Positions 46,862 to 60,118 of a stretch of DNA of 64,000 nucleotides are shown one piece after another. Location of the stretch: positions 392,720 to 456,719 of the forward strand of contig VZQC01009967.1 in the NCBI GenBank assembly GCA_009823505.1. Direction: 5' to 3'. The DNA comes from Rhizomys pruinosus. Taxonomy: Eukaryota; Chordata; Mammalia; Rodentia; Spalacidae. Every line of letters starts with the position of its first letter. Position 1 is the first letter of the stretch. The notes beneath the pieces are model-generated. The model saw nothing but the letters and a program-made list of their open reading frames with translations. It was not told the DNA's origin and ran no database searches. The translations under genes and the position numbers were made by a program.

Positions 46862-47080
46862 TGGGAGTCGGGGCACGTGCTTGTAATCTCAGTCCTGGGG
46901 AGGCTCCGCTGTTCAGTCAGACTAGCCTACTTGGTGAACTCCAAGTTAATGAGAGACCCTGTCTCAAATTAGGGTAGAGAGTGCCTGAATCATAATGGAC
47001 GTTGCCTTCTCCTCCCCCACGTATACACACAGACTTGAATATACACTTGCACACATGTATAATCATACACATATACACAA
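46862..47080 (+). mobile_element. B4 SINE, 5' truncated
   Basis: B1-like part (GTGCTTGTAATCTCAGTCCT), GAGAGACCCTGTCTCAAA and the trailing ACACAC-rich end typical of B4. Confidence 0.65.
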
Positions 47081-47858
47081 AGGCATAGAAAATTAAAAAG
47101 ATGCAACTAAAACTAAATGTAGGAAAATTAACTGAAGCTATTTGGAAAATGAATAAAAAAAGAGAGCAATAAAATTTATATTATTATTTGGGAAACATTA
47201 ATCTTATTTCCCAAATTCTTCTTTGCTGTATTTCCTTATATCTGCTTTTAAGTTGTTTGTTTTTTTGTTGTTGTTGTTCCTGTTTACCCTTTAGTGCTTT
47301 TGATTTCTGTCACCACTTTATTTTGCAAACTATTGGGACCCAAGCATTTTGTTACATTTCTGATTTTCCTTTCTAAATTTGAATCTGATTTTGAAAAGTA
47401 AAGAAGTAAACATTACTTTAAGAGAAATTATCAAGTATAATATTTACTAAGTTTTAATACTTATTGGGCTGAAAACAATACTGAAATATGTTGAGTTGAG
47501 GCAAGTGAAACTGAATTGTGCCAGTCAATAAACAGTCAACAACTTGATATTTTAAGTCCAGTAAAGTTCTACCTTGTTGTTCTAAAGAAGGCTAGAAAGG
47601 CTTAACTGGTTTAGCTGAGGTTAGTAAGTGCATCATTGACTTCTCAGAATCTTCAGTTTGCAACTCAGAAATTTGAAACTTCAATTCCAAATCCAGTTCA
47701 GCAAATACTGATTAAAGTTTTATCACTTGACGCACCGAGCTGGGGCAAGACTAGAGAGGAGTGATGGAGGGTGCAGACCCCAGATTCCCAGGGAACTCCC
47801 AGATGGGGGAAGAGGAAAAGCAACACAGAAAGTATCAGTTCAAGATAAAACAGAGGGA

Positions 47859-48011
47859 GGCTGGGTGTGGGGGAGCACTGTTTTAATCCTTGCACTCAGG
47901 AGGCAGGTGGATTTCTGTGAGTTCAAGGCCAGCCTGGTCTACAGAACAAGCTCCAGGCCAGCTGGGACTAAAGGGAGACCCTGTCTCAAAAAAGACCAAA
48001 AAATAAAATAT
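47859..48011 (+). mobile_element. B1 SINE with 14-bp TSD
   Basis: GGCTGGGTGTGGGGGAGCAC through GAGACCCTGTCTCAAAAAAG. Flanks 47845-47858 and 48012-48025 match at 13 of 14. Confidence 0.92.
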
Positions 48012-48179
48012 ATAAAACAAAGGGAACATTGAATATAGTGAGAGATTTTGAGTACAGAAATCTAAGAAATTCACTTGTATATTTAAGCATCTTTAGTAGT
48101 AACTGTACACTGAAGGGAAGTTAAAATAAATAATTCAGTACTTACAGAAAAAATATATATATGGGAGACTGGAAGCCAG

Positions 48180-48490
48180 ATGTAGTGCTTTAAATGAGAA
48201 TATCCCCCATAGGCTCCAAGTATTTAGACCTTTTGTCCCCAGTTGGTGGTGCTGTTTGGGGAGGTCTTAGAAGGTGTGGCCATGCTGGAGGAAGCATGTC
48301 ACTGGGTGGGCTTAGAAAGTTCTTGAACCTTGCCAATCTCCAGTTGTGTGCTGCAGCATCTCCTGCCACCAAGGCTCCCTGGCACAAAGGACTCCGATTC
48401 CCTTGGAACTGTAAACTCAAATAAACTCTTCTTTTGTAAGTTCCTTTGGTCATGATGTTTCTATCCCAGCAACAGAAACATGACTAACCC
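48180..48490 (+). mobile_element. MaLR LTR (ORR1/MTD-like)
   Basis: TTTAAATGAGAATATCCCCC, CATGCTGGAGGAAGCATGTC, CTCAAATAAACTCTTCTTTT and ending GAAACATGACTAA. This is a typical near-complete MaLR LTR on the plus strand. Confidence 0.8.
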
Positions 48491-48928
48491 ACCAGAGCAC
48501 CAGGTCCAGGAGAGCATTCAGCATTATCTGGAAATTGTTCATATCTTTTGGCCAAAGATAACCAGGTACATACTACTCATTAAGTAAGTTTCATTACTAC
48601 ACAGTGCAGTGAAGGAGAATGTCTACCTGGGAGCATCTCAGCAGACTGGTAGGAGGGACCTACTAATTGAATTTGTGTTTGGTTGGATGACTTGGGCAAG
48701 GGTTTAGGTAGAATTATGATGTAGATAGGATTACTATCAGAAAGTGGAGGTGTTTCAGGAAGTCTTCGGTGTAAGGAGCAGGACCAGGAAATGAGGAGAA
48801 AGCTGCTCTACGTGAGGGAATAACTGGTAACACTCATTTGGGTCAAGACAACCAGTGTTTGTTTTTTGTTTTGTTTTGTTTATCAAAGACTTTGATTTCA
48901 TTTTTGCCATAGGCCTGATTGTGAAGTT

Positions 48929-48946
48929 TCTTTTTTTTCTTTTTTT

Positions 48947-48983
<37 letters not shown>

Positions 48984-49124
48984 GTCTTTTCGAGACAGGG
49001 TCTCCCTGTAGCCCCCAGCTGTCCTGGACTCACTCTGTAGACCAGGCTGGCCTTGAACTCACAAAGATCCACCTGCCTCTGCCTCCCGAGTGCTAGGATT
49101 AAAGGCGTGTGCCACCACGCCCAG
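48929..49124 (-). mobile_element. B1 SINE with a T tract of about 55 bp
   Basis: Very long T-rich tail (48929-48982, a few C), then a well-conserved antisense B1 ending GTGCCACCACGCCCAGC. Tail length and kept CpGs suggest a young copy. Confidence 0.95.
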
Positions 49125-49523
49125 CTTCAAAGTAACTTTTATCTGAGGTGTGCATTCTATGAGAATGTTTATAGCCAAGAACTATCTGAGTGTCAGGCTG
49201 GCTTCCAAATGATGGGAATGCTCCTTTTGTTGCCTGTCAGGGTTTATGAAAGCATTCCCAAGGTAGGAAGAATTATGGAAGACTTGTGAGTCAAGAAATA
49301 ATGTTTGACTTCATTTTCCTTTGAGAAGCAGTAAAGGAAATAAACAAGTCAAGAATGGAGGCCAGGAGCCTCATTGTAGTAGTTCATGTAAAAGATCAGG
49401 AGTCTCAATCCAGACCAAATTTCCAAGAGAGTCTTTAGAGCCCAGCAGGTACCACAGGGTCTTGTGTACAGAAGAAATGATCCCTAGTGAACACACAAGT
49501 AGTCAGAAATGGTTCGGGTAAGA

Positions 49524-49529
49524 AATTGT

Positions 49530-49567
<38 letters not shown>
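49524..49567. repeat. (GAT)n microsatellite
   Basis: Pure GAT run, about 13 units. Confidence 0.96.
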
Positions 49568-49568
<1 letters not shown>

Positions 49569-52321
49569 CCTTAACTATGGCACAGTCCTATTGTAAAACT
49601 GTGTTGCATGTGTTTGACAAATAAATGGTGAGCCCAAGTTAATGGAGAGATCATCTGTGGGGAGTCATTATCTGGTTAGCAGTCAAGGTGGAGGGAAAAG
49701 TTGCTCTCTGAACCAAACATACTACAAAGGACAGATCTGATTAAGAGCTATTCAAATGCTGGCAGGCAGATAAATTGCTTGGAGATCATGTTAATTGAAC
49801 ATTCTGAATTGGTAGATTAGATGAAACTGAAATTTTGTACTTCTAATATGTTTCTGGGCATTGTGATTGTGCTGGTATATCACCACACTCTTAGTTGTTG
49901 GCTCTAGTGGTCTGCTCTTTGTTTACTGATTATTTAACCCTCTGTGAGCACTAGTTCAATTCCTCCTAATGCTTTGGTTTTCTCATCTCTGTTTTTGTTT
50001 GCCCTGTGATCTATTTTCTCTCCTTTTTTCTATTCTCATTATGCCTTCTTTCCCCAAATGAATAATCTTAGTAAATCCAGCTACTTCTGTACTTTATTTT
50101 TAGAATATACATTCCTTTTGAAATTAGACCACAGAGGGGCAGCCTTCCAGGGGCATCGACCCGTATCTCCTTGTTCTCTTTTCCATTGGCCTTCTTACAC
50201 TAATCTGGATGCCTGAAATGAAACCCTGGAAATACAGGACTCCTTCAAATTTGGTGTCTGCTTTGTAGTTTGGAAGCCATTTGCATTCATGAAGTAGATG
50301 CTTGATTATATTCTACACATTCTCTTGATGATCTTGAATATTTTGATTACATTTATTTATGGTCTCATTATTCTCCCAATTAAATGTCTCATTGTAAGCA
50401 GAGTTCAATTTTCTATGTCTAAGATGAAATAATGAAAGAAGAGACTCAGCAGGCTGTTCCTTTGTAGTCACCAAGGCTGTGGGTAAAAATACTTTTTCTC
50501 CTTTTTTTTTTCTTTTTCTTTTCCTTGGTAAAGTAAATAATAGATGAAGTTCACAAGGAAGCTTCCTATTTAAATATCACCAGGCAGTGGGTCTTTTTGC
50601 AAATCAAATAGTAGTTATAAAAGTTACTGGGTAATATGTTTTATCATTGAAATGACTGATGGAGTTTCCATCTTTATCTCATCAGCTCTAGAGGCATAAA
50701 GCTTGGGCCTCTTTGCTGTTTGTATTTTGTTGAGAAATGAGGTTGAGAACCCACAGAGAGCCTTTCTGAGAATCCAGCATGTGAGTATAGGTGACAACAG
50801 AAAGCGGCCATGGAGTTGAATAAGCGATTCCTTATGGAACTGTTAGGAAAATACAGTTTCCTCTGTTTGCTGTTTTTATACAATTTAAAGCAAATTATAG
50901 ATTAGAAAGAAGTTAATTAAAGCTAGATAATAACATAATATGCCACAAGGATATATATGTGACATCTAGATTCATTTTAGCAAGATAATTTATGATGTGA
51001 GTTTGTGAACCAATGGACCATTCACTCTACCTGGATAGAGATGTTTTCATGCAGCATTTCTGTTCTATCTTAGACTCTAGTAGCATTGAATTGTTCTCTC
51101 AGGAAGCTGCAGGGGCTACAGAAGAAAAACAAAGTATTAGGAAATGATGAAGTTACAATTTCATTATAAACTACTTCATTTCTTTCCTGTATTTCCCTCT
51201 GGATCTTCACCAATGAACCTATTTGTTTAAGACTTGAATGAAAATCAAAAGGGAAAAATCTGAGACTTGCTTTTGGTTCACTGTTTTATCTGGGTAGTGC
51301 AAGGTAGCAACTGTCTTTGGCTCAAATGACAAGCTGAGATTGATTTTGGGGTACAAATTTAGTTAATGAATAAAAGTTAAACCTGAGGCTTATTTTTTAC
51401 ATCAAAGTTCATTTATCAGACTATACAACTTTCATCATCCACCGTGTCTTTCATGTTATGTTGGGTCAAAAGGTCTTGATTCTATGGCCGTGACATCAGA
51501 AGTATATATGAGATTATGTTTTCTTTTACCTGTCCACATAGCTATGCTCCGTATTGCACATTCATGTCTTTTCGTTCACTGAACTGCCTTGAACTTGAAA
51601 GTAGCAGTACAATGCACATACACTGTCTGACATTACAGCCAGTGCACGTAAATCCCCCATTTAAGAAAGTACCCATTTTATAATGTGTTATGCCATTTTC
51701 TGATTTTATGGTGCTGAAGCAGAAGAGCAAATCACTTTAAACACTGATTTTCATGGCTTTAGGCACTTAGTCCCTTGTCTTGGTAACTCTCTGTCATTTC
51801 ACAAAAAGCTATCTTATCCATGACTGATAAAGCAAGGCATGACGCAGTGTCAGACTGGGAAGTGGGCTGTGAGCCCCCTGTGTGAGAATAATTGAAGCTA
51901 CCTTAGATTTGCAATTTAGAAGCTCAATCTAATTGCAGTGTAGCATGGGCTCTGGGCAATTACCTCCCTGCTCATGACTGATCCTAAAAAGTGAGTCCCA
52001 TGTGGAAAAAAACTTTGTGGGATTGCTGTAATTCTCAGGAACCTAAATGAAAGCTGTCAGGCTGCAGTGAACTCTGAGACTGTTGATCCTGGCTTGATAC
52101 ATCTACTTTCAGTTTTCAACCAGAAGTATGCCATCAGCACCATCCAAATCTAGCTGCCTTTGCGCACGTTTTGTTAAATGAAGGAACTGAGAACATAGAA
52201 TCACAAAGTGTCTCTCTTATTTTCGTTTTGGAAATGGTCTACATTTCAGATTTAACTTGAGGAATGGGGGGGCTAGTCTATGGGGGTCAAGTTACTTAAT
52301 CTATTATTCTTACCTAAAATA

Positions 52322-52323
52322 CA

Positions 52324-52409
<86 letters not shown>
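52322..52409. repeat. (GA)n microsatellite
   Basis: About 88 bp of GA with three AAAG slips; the right half is pure. Confidence 0.97.
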
Positions 52410-52411
<2 letters not shown>

Positions 52412-53564
52412 AGTCCAGCCAAGGTCAAGCTTGGTTGGTTTTTTTTATGGTGCAACTGGATTACGTCTGACATCATCTGCTTTCCCACTGGTTAGATGGC
52501 ACATTTAGCTCTGTAGGTATTTTCTTGCTACTGAACATTGACAGGTGGAGCCTAATCCGGTCTTATTTCACCTACTTCTTTAAAATGCTAGATGTTGTCC
52601 TGATTGCCATCAAGCTCACAATGCAGAAATATAAAGAAATTCAAATTGCTGACATTTCTAGACTAGTCCTTCATTATTCAGTCCAGCCCAGTTAGTCTTT
52701 TCCAATTAAGACACACTCAGAAGGTGATGGATAAATTTTACAGTAATAGGTTAATGAAAATCTGGCAAGCCGGAAATTGGACAAGCAGCTTTTCATAGTA
52801 TTCTAAGTAGTAGAAGGAGGTATTTGAGAAGGGGGACCTGGGAGTGAATGTCACAACAATGGAGTTCGATTCCGGAAGCTCTTGGATGGCTGCATCCAGC
52901 CACTTTTATTTCATGCCCAGTAGAGCTTATACTCAAAGAGTTATATGGAGTGGAGTTGAGATGGTATTCAGGTGGTCAAATAAATAATAATTAAAACAAA
53001 AGATAAGTAGAAAAAAGTCAGAAGAGTATAAAACTGAACACAATGAATCTGAAGAAAAGGAAAACTGAGATGATGACAGGTTTCTTCTAGGTGATGTAGA
53101 CCTCCCTTTTGGGTCTTCTGAGGTAGCTAATCAAGCAACTCAGTCTGGCTAAGCTATACAGAGTGGCTGCTAAACGGATTATTTATGTAGTTTATGGAGG
53201 AAATTCTTATAGTTTTCTCTTGATCCTCTCATCAGAAAAGGTTTAAGAGTAGTCTAGGTGAGGTGATTTCAGTTGCAATTCCAGATTGTTTTGTGGTTGT
53301 CACTCACATTAATTCTTAGATGGGACATACACAGAGGTGCTGTTCCCTCTGATGATGCTGACGCAGAGATGCTCTTCACTGATATAAAATAATGGTTGAC
53401 AGTTTATGTGGGTGACTTTAGTGTTTGGTGTCTTGTCCAGGTTTTGTAGCTAAGGGAGACAATATATACTCCTATATTCAGGTTAGGGTGTTCTACAGAG
53501 CCATGCTTTAATAGTTCTTAAAATAAAATCTATTTACCCATTATGAAATACTTCAAAACACTGA

Positions 53565-53808
53565 CATTTTATGTTTTAACATTTTATTAATTGCTATTTT
53601 TATTTAATATATGAGTGTATTGCTTGCATATGTGTAAGTGTACCTGTGTCCTGAAGTACCCACAGAAGTCAGAAGTGGATGTTGGATCCCCTAGAACTGC
53701 AGTTATGGACCGTTGTTAGCCACTTTCTGGGTGGGTACTGGGAAACGAACCCAGGTCTTCTGCAAGAGCACACAATGCTCTTAACTGTTGAGCCATTTCT
53801 CCAGCCCC
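53565..53808 (-). mobile_element. B3 SINE, older copy with 8-bp TSD
   Basis: Antisense, ending GTTGAGCCATTTCTCCAGCC. Possible TSD AACACTGA at 53557-53564 and 53809-53816. Confidence 0.85.
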
Positions 53809-54829
53809 AACACTGATAGTGTAAAGTATCCATGTCATAAAAGATAAGAACAGTTAGGTAAAACAGTGTGTTGGCCACTTCTAAGCCATGAGCTACCAAA
53901 CACACACTTTTGCAGTGATTTTTCCTGTGTGCGTTAATGAAGTTATCTTAACTTCTCCAGTGAGTTCTATCTCTGACCACATCTTTTTAGTCTCTAAGTC
54001 TGACATTCTGGTAAGGCCACACTGACTACTATCTGATCCAAGAAACCTGAATGTCCTTTGACTTGTCAGAGAGAAAAGATAAGGGAAGCTCCACAGAGGC
54101 AAGCTTTTCACACAACACGAAAGAGATGTTGTTTTTACCAGTTGTGTCGTTTTGTCATTTCGCTTTACTTTCCCTCTTCAATTTACCAATTCCCCTGGAA
54201 AAGGACTAGCTCGGGATTGGAGTGATCTTTCTTGCTGATGTTAAAGGCGGAAAGGAAAATTGATTAACTGAGGAGGCAGGCCCACAGTCATGAGGATAGT
54301 GGGACTGTGGATTAAAGAAGGCTCCAGAGAATCCCTCACTTTAAGATCTGACTTTATGGTGTGTAACAAAGGGAAGATGTGAGAATTGTAGATGAGGCAA
54401 ATGAACAAACAATGGACTGTGGTAAAGCCACACAGGCTGTTCCAGCTCTACTATTAGAATGCAAGATTGTACACAAATTATCATATCGCCCTCCATTTTC
54501 TTTCTACAAAGGATAGTGTACATAATATGCCTACTTATTTTAAAGATAAGATGAAAATACATATGCAAAATATTTTCCAATGTTTAACACAATAGGCACC
54601 AAATAAATGTTGGCTGGATTTAGTTAAACTCTTCCACACAATTATGAAATGCAAGTTTTCAAACAAAATGGAGTAGTTTTATTAAGAGAGTTGAAGAACT
54701 ATGAAGTTTGCAGTAAATATGACACACTGGTCACAGTCAAATATTTGATATGTGATTCCAAGAAATTTAACAGTGTATCATGTTCTTCAAACTTGAATCA
54801 ATTTGTCTAGGACTGAAAAGTGTTTATAT

Positions 54830-55330
54830 ACTATAGCAGAGATTCCAGCTGGCTGGTACCAACACACCTGGTGTCCGTGCCCCGCTGCTACCCAGCTCCC
54901 AAGGCAAATCAAGGAACAGACTGTCCAATCTTAGTTTCAGGGAAGACTAGTGAGTTTATTCATGCTTGCTTACAGAATGAATGGGAGTCCAATATCACAG
55001 GCTGACCAGTGATTCCCTTCCCCACGTGTTCATCCAGAGTCCATCATGGACTGGGTGACCTCTGCCCAAAATGACAAAATGGTGAGAGCCACCCAGCCCC
55101 AGGTTCCTGTCTTCCTTTTCTATGCCCATGGCCCCTCCCCCAACATTGTGCAGGCTGCTTCCCAGAGTGTGCTCGGCCTTCTCCTAGTGAGCACGGCATC
55201 TTTCCAGTGAGCCCTTTTATGCCCCTTCCTTTCCTTTAGAAGAAACAGTTAAGTTCACAATCTTAGAAAGGCAGGAATTCGTGGGCATGAAAAAACTTTC
55301 AGTGTCAAAAGTCCTTCCTTTTCATAGGAC
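54830..55330 (-). mobile_element. Possible solo LTR
   Basis: On the minus strand CATAAAAG (55214-55221) is followed about 255 bases later by AATAAA (54955-54960), the layout of an ERV LTR. The block is GC-richer than both flanks. Family not recognised. Confidence 0.4.
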
Positions 55331-55368
55331 CACCTGCCTTACAGGTAGTCTGGGTAAGTTATATGATC

Positions 55369-55369
<1 letters not shown>

Positions 55370-55402
<33 letters not shown>
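55370..55402. repeat. (AAT)n microsatellite
   Basis: About 11 AAT units. Confidence 0.95.
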
Positions 55403-55403
<1 letters not shown>

Positions 55404-55854
55404 TATCATGATTGTGCACAAATCTGTGCTGAGAACGGGGTCCATTTTACATATGAACACAATGGTATATTTCTTAATATAACTTATGAAATTTTTCACT
55501 TTACATATTCTAACTGATTTATGGGAACCTGAGATATGGAATGAAAGTCCTTTCTGTTTCTACTGGCTCTGTGTGTTAGAATTTCATCAGGCTCTTCTTA
55601 CCTCTGCATCTCACATTGCTCATGAGTCCTCTTGGCTGCTTAGCTCTGCTCAACACAGGCATCAGATCAGATTAACTTTAGGTGATTTTATTTTTCCCTC
55701 ACAATGGAAAAATATTCCTAGCCTAAAATATAAGTTCTTGTACGACATGACCTCAAATCACTGTTCGTCCTAATCCATTCTCTCCATAGCATATATTACA
55801 TTAAAAACGCACATTGTTCTGTTTGCTGTAGTAAGACTCCATGTTCTTCATTCC

Positions 55855-55992
55855 TTTTGTTTCCCTGACAGAGTCTCTTTATAGCCCCAGCTGGCTGGAA
55901 CTGGCTATGAAGGCTAGTCTGGATCACCCAGAGATTCTCCTGACTCTGTATCCTGAGTGCTGGGACTAAAGGTGTGTGCCACCACGTCCCAC
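55855..55992 (-). mobile_element. B1 SINE, diverged
   Basis: Antisense: AGTGCTGGGACTAAAGGTGT and GTGTGCCACCACGTCCC. Confidence 0.82.
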
Positions 55993-57142
55993 TCCCATTC
56001 TCATTTTAATTCAGTACATATATTTACTATATCATCCTTTGGAACACAACTTCTACCTCTCCTTTAAAGCATATAGTAAGTTGTAACCCTTTCCTCCTCC
56101 TGACAGCATACTAGCTTTTTAAAAATTTAATCTATCATTTTCTTATCAAATATACAATTTTGTTTTCAGGTGCTTAAAATTTTACTATATAGATTTATTT
56201 TTCAGGTTTGTTTGATTTGTAATGTCTGTAGAGAAGTCAACAGAAGCTTGCTTAATGGCAATATTAACCTAGAAACTGGACTTTTCCTATTTTTATTGGG
56301 TATACACCTCATAAGCACAGGATGACTGTTCAACTCCAAGCATCTCTTGCTTGTATGTATGTTCCAAAGAGAATGGAAGAGGCTGGATATAAATAGATTG
56401 TCCTTTCACAAGGATGAATATTAAAATCTTTTTCCTAGCGCCTGTCCTGTTCACTGTTCCATTATATCCGCAGGCAAGGAACTGGATCCCATAGGCTCCT
56501 ACATCTGCAGGGAAAGCAGGAGAAATGCGTTTCTGGAAGAGAGAAGTGGGCAGGACACAGGGTAGCTTCTATTAACTGTGATTCATTTGCCAGCTTTGAG
56601 CATAGTACCACAATGAACAAATCGGGGCCTTTTTGATAAAACCGGGGTTCCTTTGATGAAAACTTGATGTTGGCCACATCAAGCTATTAAAATCATTTTC
56701 TTAACTCTTTTCTTTATCTTTTCCAGTAAGATTTAGACTTGGGAGAAGATATGGACTCTTTAAGTGTCTAGGACATGGAAGGGCATGTGTTCCTAAGGAC
56801 AGATGTGCCTAGACTGAATTTTTCTGCTGATGTTTCATCACTTACCAAGTTGATAGTATTTATTAACAGCATTCATTTAGTAAAGAGTTCCTTCATGGCC
56901 ATCAAAGAGTTATTAGCACAGTCCCTCAGATGAGCAGGCACAGAAGGGAGGCTGTGTCTGGCATTCAGGGAGAATATTAAAGAAACTGCAGCTAGACTGG
57001 GTAAACCATTAGACTTCATCAAAACATTGTCACCCCTGAAGCCTGGATCAGGCAGAGATTTCTCCAGAGACTAAGATGGAATATGGGGATGTTACCAGGA
57101 AAGTTTCCTGGGAGAGGAAATAAAAAGTTGAGTTACATTCTT

Positions 57143-57397
57143 TTTTTTATTTTTTTTTAAATTTTATTTATTTATTTTTTATATGTATGATTGTACTGTC
57201 TGCATGTACGTCTGTGCACCCATGTCGTGTAATGCTGTGGAGGTCAGAAGAGGGTGTCGGATTCCCCTGAAACTGGAGTTCTCCTGGAATTGGAGTTACA
57301 GATGGTTCTCAGCTGCCATGTAGGTGCTGGGGATCGAACCTGGGTCCTCTGCAAGAGCAGTCAGTGCTCTTAACCACTAGGCTATCTCTCCAGCCCA
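57143..57397 (-). mobile_element. B2/B3-class SINE, 17-bp-duplication subfamily, copy J
   Basis: Antisense, full length, duplicated unit present. TSD GAGTTACATTCTT at 57130-57142 and 57398-57410. Confidence 0.95.
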
Positions 57398-57509
57398 GAG
57401 TTACATTCTTAATTCATGTCCAGAATTTAGTCTCTCAACATGAAGTCCATCATCCATTTCACAGAGAAGAAAACTGAGGCCCAGGCATGTTCATTAAAAT
57501 AGAGAGTCC

Positions 57510-57739
57510 TGTGGGGCTGGAGAGATGGCTCAGTGGTTGAGAGCACCGACTGTTTTTGCAGAGGACCTGGGTTCAATTCCCAGCACCCACGTGGCGGCTA
57601 AGAAACATCTTTAACTCCAGTTCCTGGGGAATCTGACACCCTCTCTGGCCTCTGTGGCATTGCACGGCACAGGTACACCAACTTACATGCAGACAGTACC
57701 CTCATACACACAAAAATAATAATTAAAAAACACTTTTTT
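57510..57739 (+). mobile_element. B2/B3-class SINE without the duplication
   Basis: Sense, full length, single unit AACTCCAGTTCCTGGGGAA. TSD AAATAGAGAGTCC / AAATAGACAGTCC at 57497-57509 and 57740-57752 (12 of 13). It lies only about 110 bases from copy J, in opposite orientation. Confidence 0.94.
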
Positions 57740-58245
57740 AAATAGACAGTCCCTTGGCTAAAGGAAGAAGGAGTGGTGTCATAGCCTTGTAGAGCATGGG
57801 ATGATCTAGCAACTGCCTTCCCTCTTTAAACCTTCAAATTTGTGAAAATGCAGCTATCACAGATGGCTGGAACTGGACTTAGACAACATAGCACTGAGGT
57901 TAGAAAGCAAAATGTCAAGCAGAGTCAGAGCTGGTACGCAACTTGTTCTAATAATATCCAGTAACCACATTAGTTTTAAAATCTTCTTTCAGATGTGAAT
58001 ATAGTGTTTCAAACTCTTCTCTTGTTTGTTCCTTAATAGAAATAGGGGAAATAGCACTAACTTTTCTTCTATCTTTAATGAGGCTTGTGCTTTGGGAGCC
58101 CATTTAATATCATTTTTAATGAGCTCATTTTAACATCTTCATTTGTGTTTAAGACAGCTTCATTAGATCGACCTATAAGTCTGCTCTTTTCATAGTAAAA
58201 ATGTTATCAAATATGTCAGCTCTCTCTCAACCTCTTTCCTCTCTC

Positions 58246-58247
<2 letters not shown>

Positions 58248-58315
<68 letters not shown>
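58248..58315. repeat. (TC)n(TA)n compound microsatellite
   Basis: TC run to 58281, then TA run to about 58314, an abrupt switch. Confidence 0.96.
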
Positions 58316-58319
<4 letters not shown>

Positions 58320-58550
58320 CTTTTCTTTCTTTTTAAGTATTTCCTATAGTACCATTGTACAACATATTCCCTACTGTCCAATTGGCATGCTATCTGCTGA
58401 ATAAGGAACTCTGAGATCTTTTTCCAATTCATTTGGATTACTTCAATAGTGATGTACATGATGTGTTCTTCAATGATGTTGTCACAGGCCTTTGCTTCAT
58501 CTTTGCTTTTACTACATGTCCTTGCTAAATTTTTACACATCTGAAGTAGT

Positions 58551-58708
58551 CTCTTTTTTTTTTTTTGTCTTTTTAGACAGGGTCTCCCTTTAGTCTCGGC
58601 AGGCCTAGAATTCCTTCTGTAGACCAGCCTGGCCTTGAACTCACAGAGATCTGCCTGCCTCTGCCTCCAGAGTGCTGGGATTAAAAGCGTGTGCTACCAC
58701 CCCGGGCC
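58551..58708 (-). mobile_element. B1 SINE
   Basis: Antisense: T tail, TTTTTAGACAGGGTCTCCCT through ATTAAAAGCGTGTGCTACCA. Confidence 0.92.
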
Positions 58709-59014
58709 TGAAGTAATCTCTTAAGCATAGCTCTCTTTTAGCAAATGACACAGTGGTAGCAGGAATGCCTATGGGTGCCCTACAAGGACACCGTTCTCAG
58801 CAAAATGTTCAGATTTCTTCTTTTAAATTAAATTTAAAGTTGCATCTTAATTACATATCCTTTAATTGCCCTGAAAGAATTTTCTATTTTTTACAAAAAT
58901 CTTTTTTTTTTCATTAGCATGTTCCTTGTGCCCTACTCTCATCATTATCTTTTACGTACTACATTAATTTTTGCAGACAATTCATTTTATTATTTGTTTT
59001 GTTTTGCTGTGTTT

Positions 59015-59175
59015 AAAGTGGTGGCACACGCCTTTAATCCTAGCACTCTGGAGGCAGAGGCAGGCGGAGCTTTGTGAGTTCAAGGCCAACCTGGTCTACA
59101 GAGTGAGTTCCAGGCCAGCTGAGGCTTCAGGGAGACCCTGTCTTGAAAAGAAAAAAAAGAAAAAAAAAAAAAAAG
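59015..59175 (+). mobile_element. B1 SINE
   Basis: AGTGGTGGCACACGCCTTTA through GGGAGACCCTGTCTTGAAAA, plus A-rich tail. Confidence 0.93.
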
Positions 59176-59902
59176 AATAAAAGCCAAAATAATAGAAAGG
59201 ATAAATCAAAAAACCCCAGAACTCCTACTTTTCCAGTATAACATTGTAAAGAAATCATTGCGTTCATCCATCAGTAAAATTGACTGGACACCTAGTCAGT
59301 GCCAGGTAACCACCTTGTGGATTAAGAAAGCCTTGGAGATTTTGGAAAAGGGCGTGTACTGGGGCAGCGATGAGGAGATAGGAGGGCTGGCTTCAGTGAC
59401 CATGAAAGACTGTTTCAAGTAGACTGTCTTTGTAGGTGACCGGACACTGGTGATGTCCACAGGGCAGAAGATGAAATAGGATTTTACTTTAGACAGTTAC
59501 TCTTTCAGGCTTGTAGGTAAAGAAATAGAGGACATTTTAGTGCCAGTGATTTTCAGTCTCTAAGTGCTCTGCTTCTAAAATAAAACAATCCTGGAAATGA
59601 CTCCTTATTTAAAATGTCTTCTCTTCATAATTAAAAATTAAAAGTTTTGCCATAAGATACCATGAAAATTGGAAAACAGCAAAATGTTTGTCCTCAAGTC
59701 CAGAGAATCAGCACTCCAGGGTCTATAATTCATAGGCCTAGGTCTTGCAGGACTGTTTCATGATATGAAAGCACTCTTACGACAACTAGGAAAATGATCA
59801 TGGCTATGTTCTAATAAAACTCCATTAGAACAGATGTCAGAGCAGATTTAGACTGAAGGTCATAGTTTTTCAAGCCCCGATCTAGACATTTAAATATTCA
59901 TT

Positions 59903-59977
59903 GGGTCTACAGAGTGAGTTCCAGGACAGCTGGGGCTACAGGGAGACCCTGTCTCGAAAAAAAAAAAAAAAAAAAAA
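59903..59977 (+). mobile_element. B1 SINE, 5' truncated
   Basis: Only the 3' half: GGTCTACAGAGTGAGTTCCA through GACCCTGTCTCG, then about 22 A. Confidence 0.9.
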
Positions 59978-60118
59978 GAAAATCACAACTGGATTACATA
60001 TGGAAGTTTGCTATTCAGAATCATTTTTCTGTAGCATTATTCACAATGTTCAAAAGGTAGAAGTAATGTGAACACTTATTAACAAGTATAGGGATTTTTT
60101 AAAAAAATATGGTATATG

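Larger units (their letters stand above)
49130..53560. other. Mostly unique DNA with two microsatellites
   Basis: No SINE or LINE recognised over about 4.4 kb, apart from the GAT and GA repeats. No gene seen. Confidence 0.55.

Noticed and set aside
58190..58540. 116-codon minus-strand frame
   Set aside because: Largely the translated TC/TA microsatellite.
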